Part shown: piece after piece, positions 1 to 12,400 of the stretch
Numbering within the stretch: the first letter of the stretch is position 1
Layout of the letters: every line of letters begins with the position of its first letter
DNA from: Climacteris rufus
Lineage: Eukaryota; Chordata; Aves; Passeriformes; Climacteridae
Direction of reading: 5' to 3'
DNA length: 64,000 nucleotides
Assembly (NCBI GenBank): GCA_013398175.1
Contig: VZRZ01007791.1
Coordinates: 1,544,456-1,608,455, forward strand
Made by a program: the position numbers and the translations under genes
The notes under the pieces: model-generated
Databases searched by the model: none
Seen by the model: the letters and a program-made list of their open reading frames with translations, nothing else
Told to the model about the DNA's origin: nothing

Positions 1-355
1 TTGGTCGTCTCAGACCAGCTCTCACTGGAAGTAGGTTCTACACCAATGGAACTGCCAGCACGAGTGGCACTTTGTCAGCTGTTTCAAGAGTGACATAAGG
101 GGCTGAAATACCTTCTTTTTGCATAAAAGTAGGAATTGATTTTTGCATAAAAGAGCGAGGTAGAGGTTCTGAGAGAGCAGTAATAAACCAGTTACTGCCA
201 TCACGCTGTAACCTCAATAGTAAAGGAAGGACATCAATCTGCACAGCTGATAATGCCTTCCCCAGCACTATATTCATGTGAACATGAACAGAAATTGATC
301 TTTACTGAATATATGTAGCATAAAAGTTACATTTCAATCTTCTTTCAGTACTTAC
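1..355 (-). other. DIP2C: DIP2C intron after exon 17 (5' part only)
   Basis: This is the start of the next intron. Reading through the donor meets a stop (TAA) after 17 codons. An open minus-strand segment of 79 codons from ATG lies at 38-277, in the same frame as exon 17 but beyond that stop. I do not recognise its peptide, and it lacks a convincing acceptor, so it is most simply chance. Confidence 0.85.
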
Positions 356-413
356 TTTTCCAGACTCCATGAGAGGCAAACTATGTGGAGACCCTCTTTC
401 GACTAAACGAACT
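356..413 (-). CDS. DIP2C: DIP2C exon 17 of window (58 nt)
   Basis: This small exon encodes residues 704-722, VRLVERGSPHSLPLMESGK. It enters in phase 2 (A completes Arg) and leaves in phase 0. The acceptor is ATCTTACAG and the donor is AAA/GTAAGT. The following part of domain 2, expected to begin ILPGV, is not found in the 355 bases that remain. Further exons must therefore lie to the left of the window. Confidence 0.95.
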
Positions 414-3400
414 CTGTAAGATAATATGTATAACACAGAGATGTGTTTATTTCTTTTCATTAACATTTATTTCTAAAGGAATGGTTAATGGTTGCAGAGT
501 TTAATGTTATTTTTGGAAGAGATTAAGCTTATATCCTGTTACGTAGAACATAATCAGACCGAATATTTAATATTAGTCAAAACTTACGGATGGGAAAATA
601 ATGAAAAAAATATGTGTGTGAATGCTTTCTTAAATAATAAATTCTTCAAATGCAGTTGGTGCCTCTTATTTGGTTTTGATAGACTTTTGTAAATGGAATT
701 CCATGCACAAATTTATTCACGACAAGAGGGATCTAAAATATTGATTTCCCACAAGAACATCATAAAAGCCAGGGCACAGACACAAAAGCATGTGAGCTGA
801 GTGAGCAACCACATTCCACAAGTAGCTAACAGCTAAAATCAAAATCATATCAAAATAACTCATAACCCGGCCTCAGCTTCAAATCTGCATTTGCAATCTT
901 TTAATTATTTTCAATGGACAGTGGTTGATAAACATTTTAATATTAAAAAAAATCATTTAATGAAAAATGTTATTACTGCTGAGATCAGATCCTTTCTCAG
1001 AGTGTGGCTTTCTGGTTCTCTCTCTTCTTTTCTTAGATAATGTATTTCCCCACTATGCGAACTGGAATGGCAACTCTCCTCCAGTGGTATAATAGTCTGG
1101 AAGGAAATTCCTCATCTAACCTGAGAAAAGTACTCAGCAGGTTTAGAATGAAAGTGACTTCCAAGTTCTAAAATAGCTGATGATCTCAGCCAGTGCATGG
1201 CAAAGAATATTTGATAACATCCAGTTATTCCTGCATCCTAAGTAACTCACAAGTTCTAACATGAAAACCCTAAACTTCCCACTCCTGAACATTATTCATA
1301 ATCCACTTCACCAAGTTAAATCTGGACTTGTGTCCAAAGAGCTGTTCTTACCTCTTTCCTCCCCTCAGCTCCTGGTATTAGAAAGACAAAACCCCACAAT
1401 ACAAGATGCCTAAAAACCAACCATGTAAAAGGTATGGATGAAACGTCAGAAGACAAGAAGACATAGCTAGGAGCAGATGGGTGGAGACCTGGATCCCGTT
1501 AAGCTGAGCATAAAACTGCAGTCTATTAGGAGCACTCATGATCTTTTTCAGACTGTTTTGAGGTCTTTTTATAGACAGGGCACTGCAGTGCTCAGTTTGG
1601 GAAAGGAGGGATGAGACACAGAGAGACCTCAGCTAGAGGTCCCTTTGGAGAAGAACAAAGCTTTGGCAAGTTCAGACCCTAAGCATAAAGGCGATGGAAA
1701 AAGATATTTCTCCTCTTTTTTTTTTTCCTTTTCCTATTTCTTTGCTCTAAGAGTCTTCTGTAAAAGCTGGGACTGTTGAGGTCAAGGCAGGAATAGAGAA
1801 TAGTGTTTTATCTGCCGTTCTGGGAAGTCTCTCAACCTTGATGAATGGGGCAGGGCTAAGCCCTGAGACATTGCACAGCAGTGTGAACAGCTCCTCTCAC
1901 TAACAGAGAGATACAATCAAAACATGCAGGAATTTCAGATGTTTTCCAAGTTGTTTTGAGAGAAAAAGGATGCAAAGTGCCCTACAAGGAGAGGGGTATG
2001 GCCTGCCAATTAGGCAAGGTGTGTAACGGGAACCACCTTCCAACGTTTGTTGAACTGCCACAAAACTCCCAGACAGAGCCTGAAGCACTAATTACCACCT
2101 CTGTGTGTTACCTTTGCTGTTACACTGCCCTTGTTTACACTGTATTGGTCTTACACCTCTGTTGTGTTACAGGTGTGCACACATGCCCTGTTTTCTACAC
2201 TTTCTGCTGAGCCTCCCACCAGCTGAAGAGCAGTAGAGCCACCACTGGATTCACGGCAAAGGCAGTGAAGCTACAGCATCCATCTGTTCATCCAGGGACA
2301 CAGACACAGGGCAGCAGAAAGCCAGGCCACAGGAGCTTCACTAGGATGTGTGTGTGCAAGGCTAAATTAATGCTGCTCTCCAAAGGGTACATCTACATCA
2401 GCCACGCTTGTGTTGCTTTTCAAATGGCAGCCAAATCAAAAGTATTTAGGAGTATCCAGCAAAGGTTTTAAAAATAACTCTTTGCATCTTGGAATGAAAT
2501 CAAATACTGCAAAAAACAGTTGTTACTAGAGCCTATCTATTTCTGCCTTTGTGTATATGTATCTTTGTTCTGTAAAATCTCTATTAATGTAGAAATAGAA
2601 AATGCCATTAACTGAGTTCTTCCAAACACTGACATCTCCAATCTTTCAACAGGTCATCATTTCAACCACCTGGTACCTCCTTTAACAAAGAGCTGTCTTA
2701 CCTATTATTTACAAAGATTTGTAAAATTGAGAAAATCTTTAAAAAAAGACAGTTTGAAAACCCTCAGCCATAAGTGCTGTTAAGAGTGATGGTATAACAA
2801 AGGTCAGGAAGCACTCTATGTAATTTAAGATAGGTTTAAAGAGAATTCTATTTCCATAACAGTAGGAAAAAACCTCTGGGGCAGGAAGAGTGCATGTCAG
2901 AACTGTCCAGCGGCCCAGAGGTACTGCTGGCCTTTGCTCCCTTCCTGTCATTAAGACATGACTCTGTGAAGTGTTGCTGAACTCCAGGCCTAGCAAAAAT
3001 CACATATAATAAAGTGATACATTCAATAGTCAATGGAGTGACTACTGGAAATGAATCAACAGTCATGAATCTGACAATCCCCTCTTTGCTTTTAGCATCT
3101 GTGCTTCCCATCTTGTTCTTATTATCGCTAGTGTATTCTCCTAGTTCCCTCCTCCACCTATTTCATTTAACCTTGCCTGATTTTTCAGCACATGATGATC
3201 CACAGAAGGTGCAATTTCTCACTTTCCAGCTCTGTTAAACCTCTCCCACTCTCTGCTTCCCGCCTCACATCCCTACAGAGTTTTCACGGCAGCACACTAA
3301 ACATAGAAATGGCATTTCCTGGAGGTTTTCTGCAAGCGCCCTGTTAGCACCCAAAACCTTGGGTTCCTAAAAGTTTCTGCTAAGCTCACAATCCATTTGG

Positions 3401-6400
3401 GAACATGCTGTTAAACCTCTAGAAAATCCAAAATAATAAAAAATATTTTGCCACAAAGATATTTCAAAAAAATATAAGTAAAACATGAGATTCTGATGTT
3501 ACTGACTCATGCGCATTCTTAATTTTAAGAGTGTAATAATCTTATTAACTACTGGGTCTGGATATTGTGAATATATCAGGGGCATTAGGCAATAATTTTT
3601 AAAATGAGTTTTATTGTGCCTCAGCACAAAATAATTCAATTTTCTCACTCTTCCCCAAGAAATTTCCGTTTTTTCCACTGACAAATGCAGACACAATTGA
3701 AAACTTCTTTGCTTCGCTCTTGAGCAAACAGCATCACTATCAAGGCTGGTCTGGCAGGCAAACTAAAAATGCAGAGGACAGGGCCCATCAGACCCTTAAA
3801 AACAACACCTCTCGTCAAAAACAACACCTAGGTGATGCTGGCAAAGAAGCACACGGCTCCTTACAGCCTCCTTAGGACAGTGTTAGCAAACCCTCTCCAA
3901 ATCCACAAATAATTGTAACGTGTTCCCAGGCAGCTCAGGTCCAGAAAGGGCAAGTGCTGTTTCTCTGCAGTGCTCCAGAGTTCTTTGTTGGGAATGAAAA
4001 CAATCTTCTACAAAGTGAGTACAGAGCCTTCCTGCTGCTTTCTGCTGCCTTGGAGTCTTGCTGGGAAGGGCAAAAGAGAACATAGCAGTAGAGCCAGACT
4101 GGGCAAAGAGCCTGAAAATCAAGTGGATGGGAGAAAACATGCTGCCCTTGGGTGTGAAAGCTACTTTTGCACCTTCTGGTGGTTTGTAGCCAAGGTGAGA
4201 GGGAAAACATAAATGAGAGACCCAATGTAGAGCAGACACGGAGTTGCTCTCACACCACAATGTCTCATTGGAGGGGAGAGACAGAAGAATCATTTTGCTG
4301 TTGCAAAGATATAACCAGTGATGATACACCATGGATCTGTAATATTTACATAGAATAGTATAGGAGAGTAGATTTTTCGTAATTTTTTTCCACTGGTTCC
4401 TAAGAATTTTTTCTTAACATCTCTCACTGGAGCTCTACGGTTGAGAAAGCTGCCTATGTTTCAAAGTCTGGATACTGAGATTTAATGGGGAATGCAGCTA
4501 CACCACCAGTATGTGCCAAGCTTATTTTCTTGTCACAGTTTAATACATTGAACAGATTTCATCTTCTTTAAATCAAGCACTTACTATAGAAAGGTAGGAC
4601 TGAAATCTGACTTCAGAATGAGAACTGGCCAGCTATAACAGGGCACTGCAATCATTGTGCAGCAAAGGGTTATCAAAATGCAGTAACAATGTCATTCTGC
4701 CCAACTATCTTATATGAAACTACAAATTTTGTTTATGCTCCATTTTAGACATGGTTCATTCAGTGATGAAAACTCTCCAAAATACACTGCACAGCTTGCT
4801 AGTGCTTCACACTAATCAGAGAGTTTGTCAGCAGAGCCATTAACTATTGCTTTGGGAATCTGCAGGGGCTGGCACATGCAGAGGGGTACTAACCAACAAC
4901 AGAGTGCCAAAACTGGGCAATCCTTCAGAGCTGGCTGTGCTGCTGCTCTGAGAAAGACTTTGGATTCTGTGATTCTAACAGAGATGGAAAGAAGCTATGA
5001 GGTCATCCAAGTCTTGCTCCCTGCCAAAAAAAGACTGCTCCCTGCAGTGCACTTTTGAGTGCTCTGTCTACTCCTGTTACAGCATTTCAAATGATGGGGC
5101 TTCTTCCACTTCCTTTCAGGGCTTATTTCTCAGCTGAATTTATTTCAAATCCAGGAGCCTTTTTCACTCTGCAATGCTTGGCATGAACCAGTCTTAGCTT
5201 CCTCTTATTATTTCTACCTCTCCACATCCAGCTCAACGGAGCTTTTCCCCAGTGTCACCTTCTCTTTCACTATAACTCAGCTAAAGAGATTGCCTTTTAC
5301 CCTAACACTTGGCCAGACCCTACATCTTGACCTTTATTCTTTCCCTTATAGCCATTCCCTCAAGCTGAGCCATGGTAATGCCCTCCTCCTCTTCCCTGCT
5401 CGTGTCAGCCAGGCTTGGGCACTGCACTTCCCTCATCTCCAGCTGTTATTTCCCTGCCCGTTCCACCAACCCTTCCTCATGTCTGGAGCAGTTCTCACAC
5501 CTTGTCACTTTGCAGTCATGCCAGCTTGGAAGCCCAAATTTTTGGTTTCTTTAATACTAAATATTTTGCACTCTGATTTCCTTCAGCAGCTGTTTTAGGA
5601 TGCTGCCAGTATTGGAAACCTTCAGCCACAAAGTCTAGAGGAAACCAAATAGGATGTGATGAACATATAGCCTAATGTATATATATATAAAGTACTCAGT
5701 ATATATGTCCACTCTTTGCCCACAGTCTTTCTGTGCAAGAGAGCAACAGCCAATGGTCTCTGATTTCATTCCAGCCCTATTTCTTAAGTTTTCCTACTGA
5801 TTGTCATCTTGCATTAGAAGATAAGTTCAGGGGGGAAAAGCGGATATTTTCTTATCCTGCAAGAAATTGATGTTTTGAATGTTTTCCTGTATTAAACTGG
5901 AACAAAAAAAGTTAAAGATGTACAGAAGTTATAAATGGAGTCTGAAAAAAAAAAAAGTGGCAGGTCAGAAAAAGACGTTATTTATGTTTAATGTTTCAGG
6001 GGTTTTTGCTTTGTTTTGAAATTAAGTTAATTAACTCTCCAAACTGACAATGCTTCAACTCCTATCCTGAGCAAAATTTAAAAACTTAATGTGTTTTGAC
6101 CATTTTGAAAATTCTAACTTCTTCCTTAATCTGAAAAAGGTCTGCACAAACTGACTCTTTTGAATTCAACACAATGGTCTTTTACAGTGAAAAAAAAAGG
6201 CCAACTACCTAATTCATTAGAAACTGTAACCAAAATCTAATTGCAAAGCACTCAATGCCAGAGACCTTTTATACAGCTACATNATCAATGTCCAAGCTGA
6301 GATGGTGCCTGGGTAAGACTTTAGGTGGGAAAGGGCTGATGCAGCCTGTTCTCATTTTCTATAGTTAGAAGAAAGATGGGCACTGTAGGTAAACAGTGGG

Positions 6401-9400
6401 ATCCTGGACTGGGGTCAAGGCTTTTTGACACTCAAGATTTTCAGTGCATCTTCTCTTTACTCAAACTGTAAAATGTTTCTACATGAACTATTCCAGAATT
6501 AACAACACGCTTGTTCTACCAAAAAATGGAAACATGGTTCGAAGAACATAAGCTCTACCTTCCAAACTGACATGCAGGGATCAAATAGCCAGATCAGAAA
6601 AGTAGGAAAATTGCACAGCTGAACACTTAGGCTGAAGGGAAAATCTAGATAATGAATAAGTTTCCCTGCATTACCCTGGTTTCCTCAGAGCAGTTTTTCT
6701 CCGATCACCTGATAAATTCAGATAACGGATAAATACAACTGAGACTGGAAAAGGGACTTTGGGATTGAGGCAAATTTTAACCAACAAAATGAACAACCAT
6801 TAAATCTCCTGTATGTCTACGACATATTTTAATCATGTCAACTTGATAATCAACAAGAATTAGCACTAAATAATTTTCTTTAATGTAAAGGAATCCTTCA
6901 CTATAAACCTAAATTACACTTCATGTGCCAAATTCCCTGAGGCTAAAAGCAAACAGCTTCCAATCCTTCAGATGGCTGAACAAAGAAGCAGAAAAAGTTA
7001 CACAATTATTTAAGACAGTTCAAAAAGTTGCAAAGGGATCAAAATGAGACAGAAACCCTGGTTCAGGAAGGGAACATTCAAAGCTTCACAGATTAAAAAA
7101 AGCAATAGCAATTGTATCATAAAAGACTATGGGAATATGTAAAAAAAGGAAGTGATATTTGTTTGTTTTCAGCCTTGAAGTATTTTGAAATGTTCAGCGA
7201 TCATCACACATTAAATTTGTTTAAATTAACTTTGCACATTATTTAATGCACAATACACAACTGTTTCAAGAGAATGCAGTGGACCAGAACTCTGGAGACT
7301 TTGGTCTCCCACCTTGCACCTCCAGAGCACCATCAGGCATAGCATCCCTTTTCTCTGTGCTTCAGGTTCAGATTTGCAAAACCAGGCATAATGCTGCTCA
7401 CAGCTGTTATCTTTTTACTCAGATTACAAATCTCCCAGGACGTAGTGTTTATCACTAATTGTTTTTCCAGCACTTTTCATAATCACAGTTGTGATCTGAC
7501 AATTCTGTTTAGTGCAATATTCTTCTTCTCTTTTGTAACCCTTTGTCTTCCCAGTTCTAATCTCTAAAGAGATTCCACATATAGGGAAAACTTTAATTAC
7601 AATGAACATGGGATCTGAAAACATCCTCAGCTAATGGAATTAGCTTATTTATTGTTAACAAATGATGGAAATTACTTTAGCTTTGCCAATGAAATATTCA
7701 TATGCTACATTCATACAATGTAATCAAAGGTGGAATTTCTGAAATCAAGTAATTTTCTTTAACCTGTCCCCTTCTCTTGCTACAACCTCCAAAATTCCCA
7801 CCATTAGCTGACTCACCCTGCATTTTTGGGAAAGAACTTGCAGAAAGTTCTCCTTAAAAACAACCAGAGACATTTCCTGTGCATGAAACACTGAGATATG
7901 AAGCTATTTTTTCAGTTCAATGACAGCTGCACATGAGCACTCAGAAGAAAAGGTCAGTGGTGCCATGAGCAGCAGTGCCTTGTACACCTGCAGGCACTGA
8001 AAAGGGACTGTCCTGTCACAGGAGACTCACTGGGAACCCTGGCTGAGCTTCTCCAGACTCTCCACTTAAGCTCATCTTCTGCTCACAGACACTTCCACTA
8101 TAAGCTAATGTGAGGCTTGAAGCAACATATTTAGAGCCATTGAAGAGAGCCATTTGAGAGGATACTGTAACTCTAACCAAATTAGTGATGTATCCTTACA
8201 CAAATAAAGGATGCTTATACTATTCAGAGCTCTCCTTCCCAAGCCTAACCATTCCTTCAGTTTCCTTCAGCCAGAGACTTTACTGACAACAGAAGCCAAA
8301 TGAGTGCCTGAGGCTGGAAAGCTGGAGTGGGTCCCAGAGGTGACAGACCCCATTTCCCAGGGTAACTGCCAGCACAGCACCCTGTGCTGAAGTATTTGTC
8401 ACAAAAAAGTGACAGTGTGTGGGATGGTGAAGGCCCTGTCCTCCTGCAAAGGCTGGCAAGAGAGGAAAGGAAAGAGGGATGAAGAGCATGCAGGAAGCTC
8501 CATCTCTTATAGCACAGCACAGCTAGGCCTGCAGAAGCTACAAAGCCTTGTTCCAAATCTTACATATATTCATTAAGTATTTTCCCTTCCAAAGCAGATG
8601 CCTGGTGAAATGCACTCTAAGGCAGCAGCAGAATGGGAAAGCAGCACTTTTTCCTCCACTACTCAAACAGCAAATATACCCTATGTGGATCACTTTTGGC
8701 ATTTTTAAAGAATAAGTGTTTAGTGTTCCATTAGCAGTATATACAAAAATGAGGGAAACCAAATTGTTTCAGAATATGTTATCTGTAAAAATCAACCACA
8801 TAATAGATTTTATTTGCATAAAAATGATGGAAAAATGAAAATTATATTTTATTAAGACATTCCTGTAACTGTACAGCTACACTTGTGGCAAGCTCTCAGA
8901 GAGAGGAAGAAGTATGGCTTGTAGGGAACAGAAAAGAAGGATTTTAAATAAATCTCTCTCAGAAATGTGTGCAACCAGTTTGTTTTATCTACTCCCAGCT
9001 TCTGTGAGAAGCACGGTTGAAAGAGGAAGGCCTGTAACACCAAAGAAACTCAGTATACCTGGAAATGGGAAATCCCTTTTTTTAACAGTGTCAGACACTC
9101 TTCAGGAGTAAATATGTTGCTGTATTTTAATCAGCTGGAAATCTAATAAGCAGTAAAATTCCCAGTAATTTTACCGAAATTTAATAATTTTGGTAAAATT
9201 ACTGTTACATTCAAAACTGGTTTGCAAAACCAAAAATGGAACCATTTTCCATCTTTTACTCATACTTGAAGAATGACATGCAAATGTTACTTGTAAACAC
9301 CACCACAATAACTGTACAACTGCAGTACACCTACTTTCCTGGAAAGCTACGACTTTATTTTCCCTTTGTCTTTGTCTTACTTGGTACACACAACAGTGTT

Positions 9401-12400
9401 GTCTTTCCCCTAAGCCCTCCAGGGAAATATAACTGGAATGTCTTGATTTGTAGTTGAAGTATGCTAAACCACATCCTCTCTCAAAAACCGTATCTGGAGC
9501 CAACTCTTATTGTCCTGTTCCACTAAAATCATGAGATGCTTATCTCTTGAAGATGACTTTATCAAGGAAGAAATTGACTTGCTTCAAGGGAGGAAATACT
9601 TCAGTAACCAGTAATCTGGCCTTAGAAAGCACACAAATTACTTTGTAGGGCTCCCACCTCCCTAGTTATTGGACATTTCTCCTTTCTCCAGAAGCTGCAT
9701 TATGCCTGGAAACATGAAGCATCTTTCAAAGCTCTTTAAATAGGTACATTTACAAATTTGGTTATAACTTGGGATCCTCATGCATGAACAGTATAATTTC
9801 TTCAACAATATTTGCTCCTCTTCAGTTTCCCAGGTCACCAGCTTTATTCCTAATCACTGACTATTCAGAGTAGGAAGGCTGAACAAGTCTCTGGGATCAT
9901 CTCCTGATGCAGTGAGAACAGCAAGAGAGAACCTTTCCTCCTCCCTAGACAGACTGGCTCTTCTCTAAGTCAGAATTGGAAGTGTTCACATGATGTTTAT
10001 CAGCCTAAATTAACTTTTATTTCTGGGAGATTTGTTTCCCATAGATCTGAAAAGACGCCAAGCGGATTTTTGAGACAGCAGTGTTTGCATGGCAGAAGGA
10101 AAGCACAATACTGCTGAAAGGACAAGGCTGTATCTTCTCCTGAGGAAAAACATGAAGAAGAAGGAGTGTTTTGCCAGTACCATGACAAACAGCTTATACT
10201 CACAAATCAGATTCTGCAAGCTAATGGGCAAAATGCCTAAAAGCCAGGCAATTCTACAAAGACTCCTCAAAACCAAACTGCATCGTTTCTTGTTGTGCTT
10301 GTATCTTTGAGGGACTCAGGTTTTCTTTTAAAGACCTCAGGCCCTTCTCCTCTCAACTGAGTTAATTCTATTGACTCCACAGGGGTGGAAGTCTTCTCAC
10401 TTTCATGAAAAACTGTTTCTGTGATAACAGAAGAAAAACTCAAACAGCTAAAGCAACAGACAATTATAAAAAAGTATGGATGATGTGTGGAAGTTGGAAC
10501 TGGGGGATGATGTGTGAAACCTGGAATTGGAGCCACCCATACGAGAATGCACCTGAAGCTCAGAGCAACAGGAATGGCAGTGCTGGAGGAAGCACTTGAC
10601 AATTCCATTTGCAAAATTAGCTGGTTGTATCTAAAGGACAATGTCATGGGAGGTCTGTTGTGAACAGTTCACCAGATACGTGGCACTTCATACCTCAAAT
10701 AACTCATGCCCTTTGCCTACTGAATCTCTCTGCAAGGGAAAAGGTGGCTGAGTGTCTCAGAGGCTAGCAATACATTTTAAGCACCCCTTTGGACCCCACA
10801 AAGTGAACAGTTGAGGACTGTGATTTTCTTTAACCTGTGACTGGGCTCTGTATGCTGTAATCCAGGAGCTGGAAAAGCCCTGTTCCCTACCATCAAGGGA
10901 GCACTTTTCCAAGTTTCTCTTCTGCTGCCATTGGCAAACAGTTTTCAAGTATGATTAATCAATTAAAATTTCACAAAAGGTAACTATTTCACTGTCACTT
11001 GCTATTAGCATGTCTCCTGACACACCTCCCCCCTGTCTCTTTTCCCTCCTGTGTGAATATAAAACGGTTTTCCTCCATGCCACGACTGTGCTGCAGACCA
11101 CTGCTGTGGCTACAGCTCAACTAATAACTCAGCTAAGTAGTTCTTTTGTATGGCAACCCTTTAATAAGAGTATTTTTCAAGGTAGATGGAGCAGAAGTGT
11201 TTGAGAATAAGGGAGAAAAGCTCCTGTGGCTTTGTTGGTTAGTATTACCCTAAACAATGTATACACAACATGAAAGTTTCAGTAAAATACAGAGGAGAAG
11301 GACAAACAATTGACAGCCATAATAAAAGGCTATTTTTCTGCTCCTGCATGAAGTCTGAAATGCTGGAATATATTAAAATGAAGCCAAAGCCTTTACTGAT
11401 TCCTTTTGACAGAGCCTGGATTTGAGACTGTGCTCAGTGTATAAGCAATCAATAAAAATAAATCCCAAGTAACTGTTTTCTCATATCTTTGAAATGCTAC
11501 AAGTGTTCCCTTCTTTTCTTGGGGAATGAGATTCAGAATTTCCATCCTCTGAAAACACTTTGTTAGGGAGACAATGTCTAAGCAAGTCTGAAGAAGTTCA
11601 GAGATCTCCAATACTCTCAAAATCCAAACAAACAAAAAAAAAGACTTAGCACAACATACAAACAACCTCCTAAGGAATCAAGTCTGCTAATGACAGACTA
11701 AGTAGATACAAGGTAATTTTTTTTAAAGAGCTACATGAACTTCCATCACTCCAAGAAGATGTCAGTGACCACAAGGGAAGACACATTTTGTATAGCTGCT
11801 CAGACTGCTGGTTTAATCAATACAGAGGGTAATCAGGTTTAAATAATTGTTCTAATGATGGAGTGCAAGTATTTCAATGAAAGACTCTGGATATCAAAAA
11901 CCACATATTGAGTAATAGCCAGATTTAAAAAATCAGTAACTTGAACCCAAATACATCTTTGTGCTCCTGGTCTGTTTGGCAATATCCCACACCTGGCTTT
12001 CAGTCCCTTTGGTGCCAGCTGCCTCACCGTGTCTGCCTATCCAAGCAGCTCACCATTACATATAGCTCAAAATGAACTCTTGTAAACCACAAAAGATTTT
12101 AACAAATATAAATTTTCCATCTTTATTAACCCTACAGATTTAACTAGATGAAACTGAAAAATTTAAAAGATCATTTAATGCACCTGTTATTTCACCAAAG
12201 GGTATACTGAAGTTTGAAGACAGGATAAGAAGGATATATTGGTAAGGATATCTGGATATATGAAACTAGAGATGGCATCAAATAAAACAGTGAACAGTGT
12301 TTACCAACACTGGTTGAAGGTTTTCATTTTTTCCCAGTTTGATACAAAATGTGGATGCAGTTCAATGAACAGTTTTGATACAATTTGTCATCAAAATAAG

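Noticed and set aside
3883..4332. 149-codon minus-strand open frame
   Set aside because: It is intronic, matches no known domain and has overlapping competing frames. It is within what chance gives in a window of this size.
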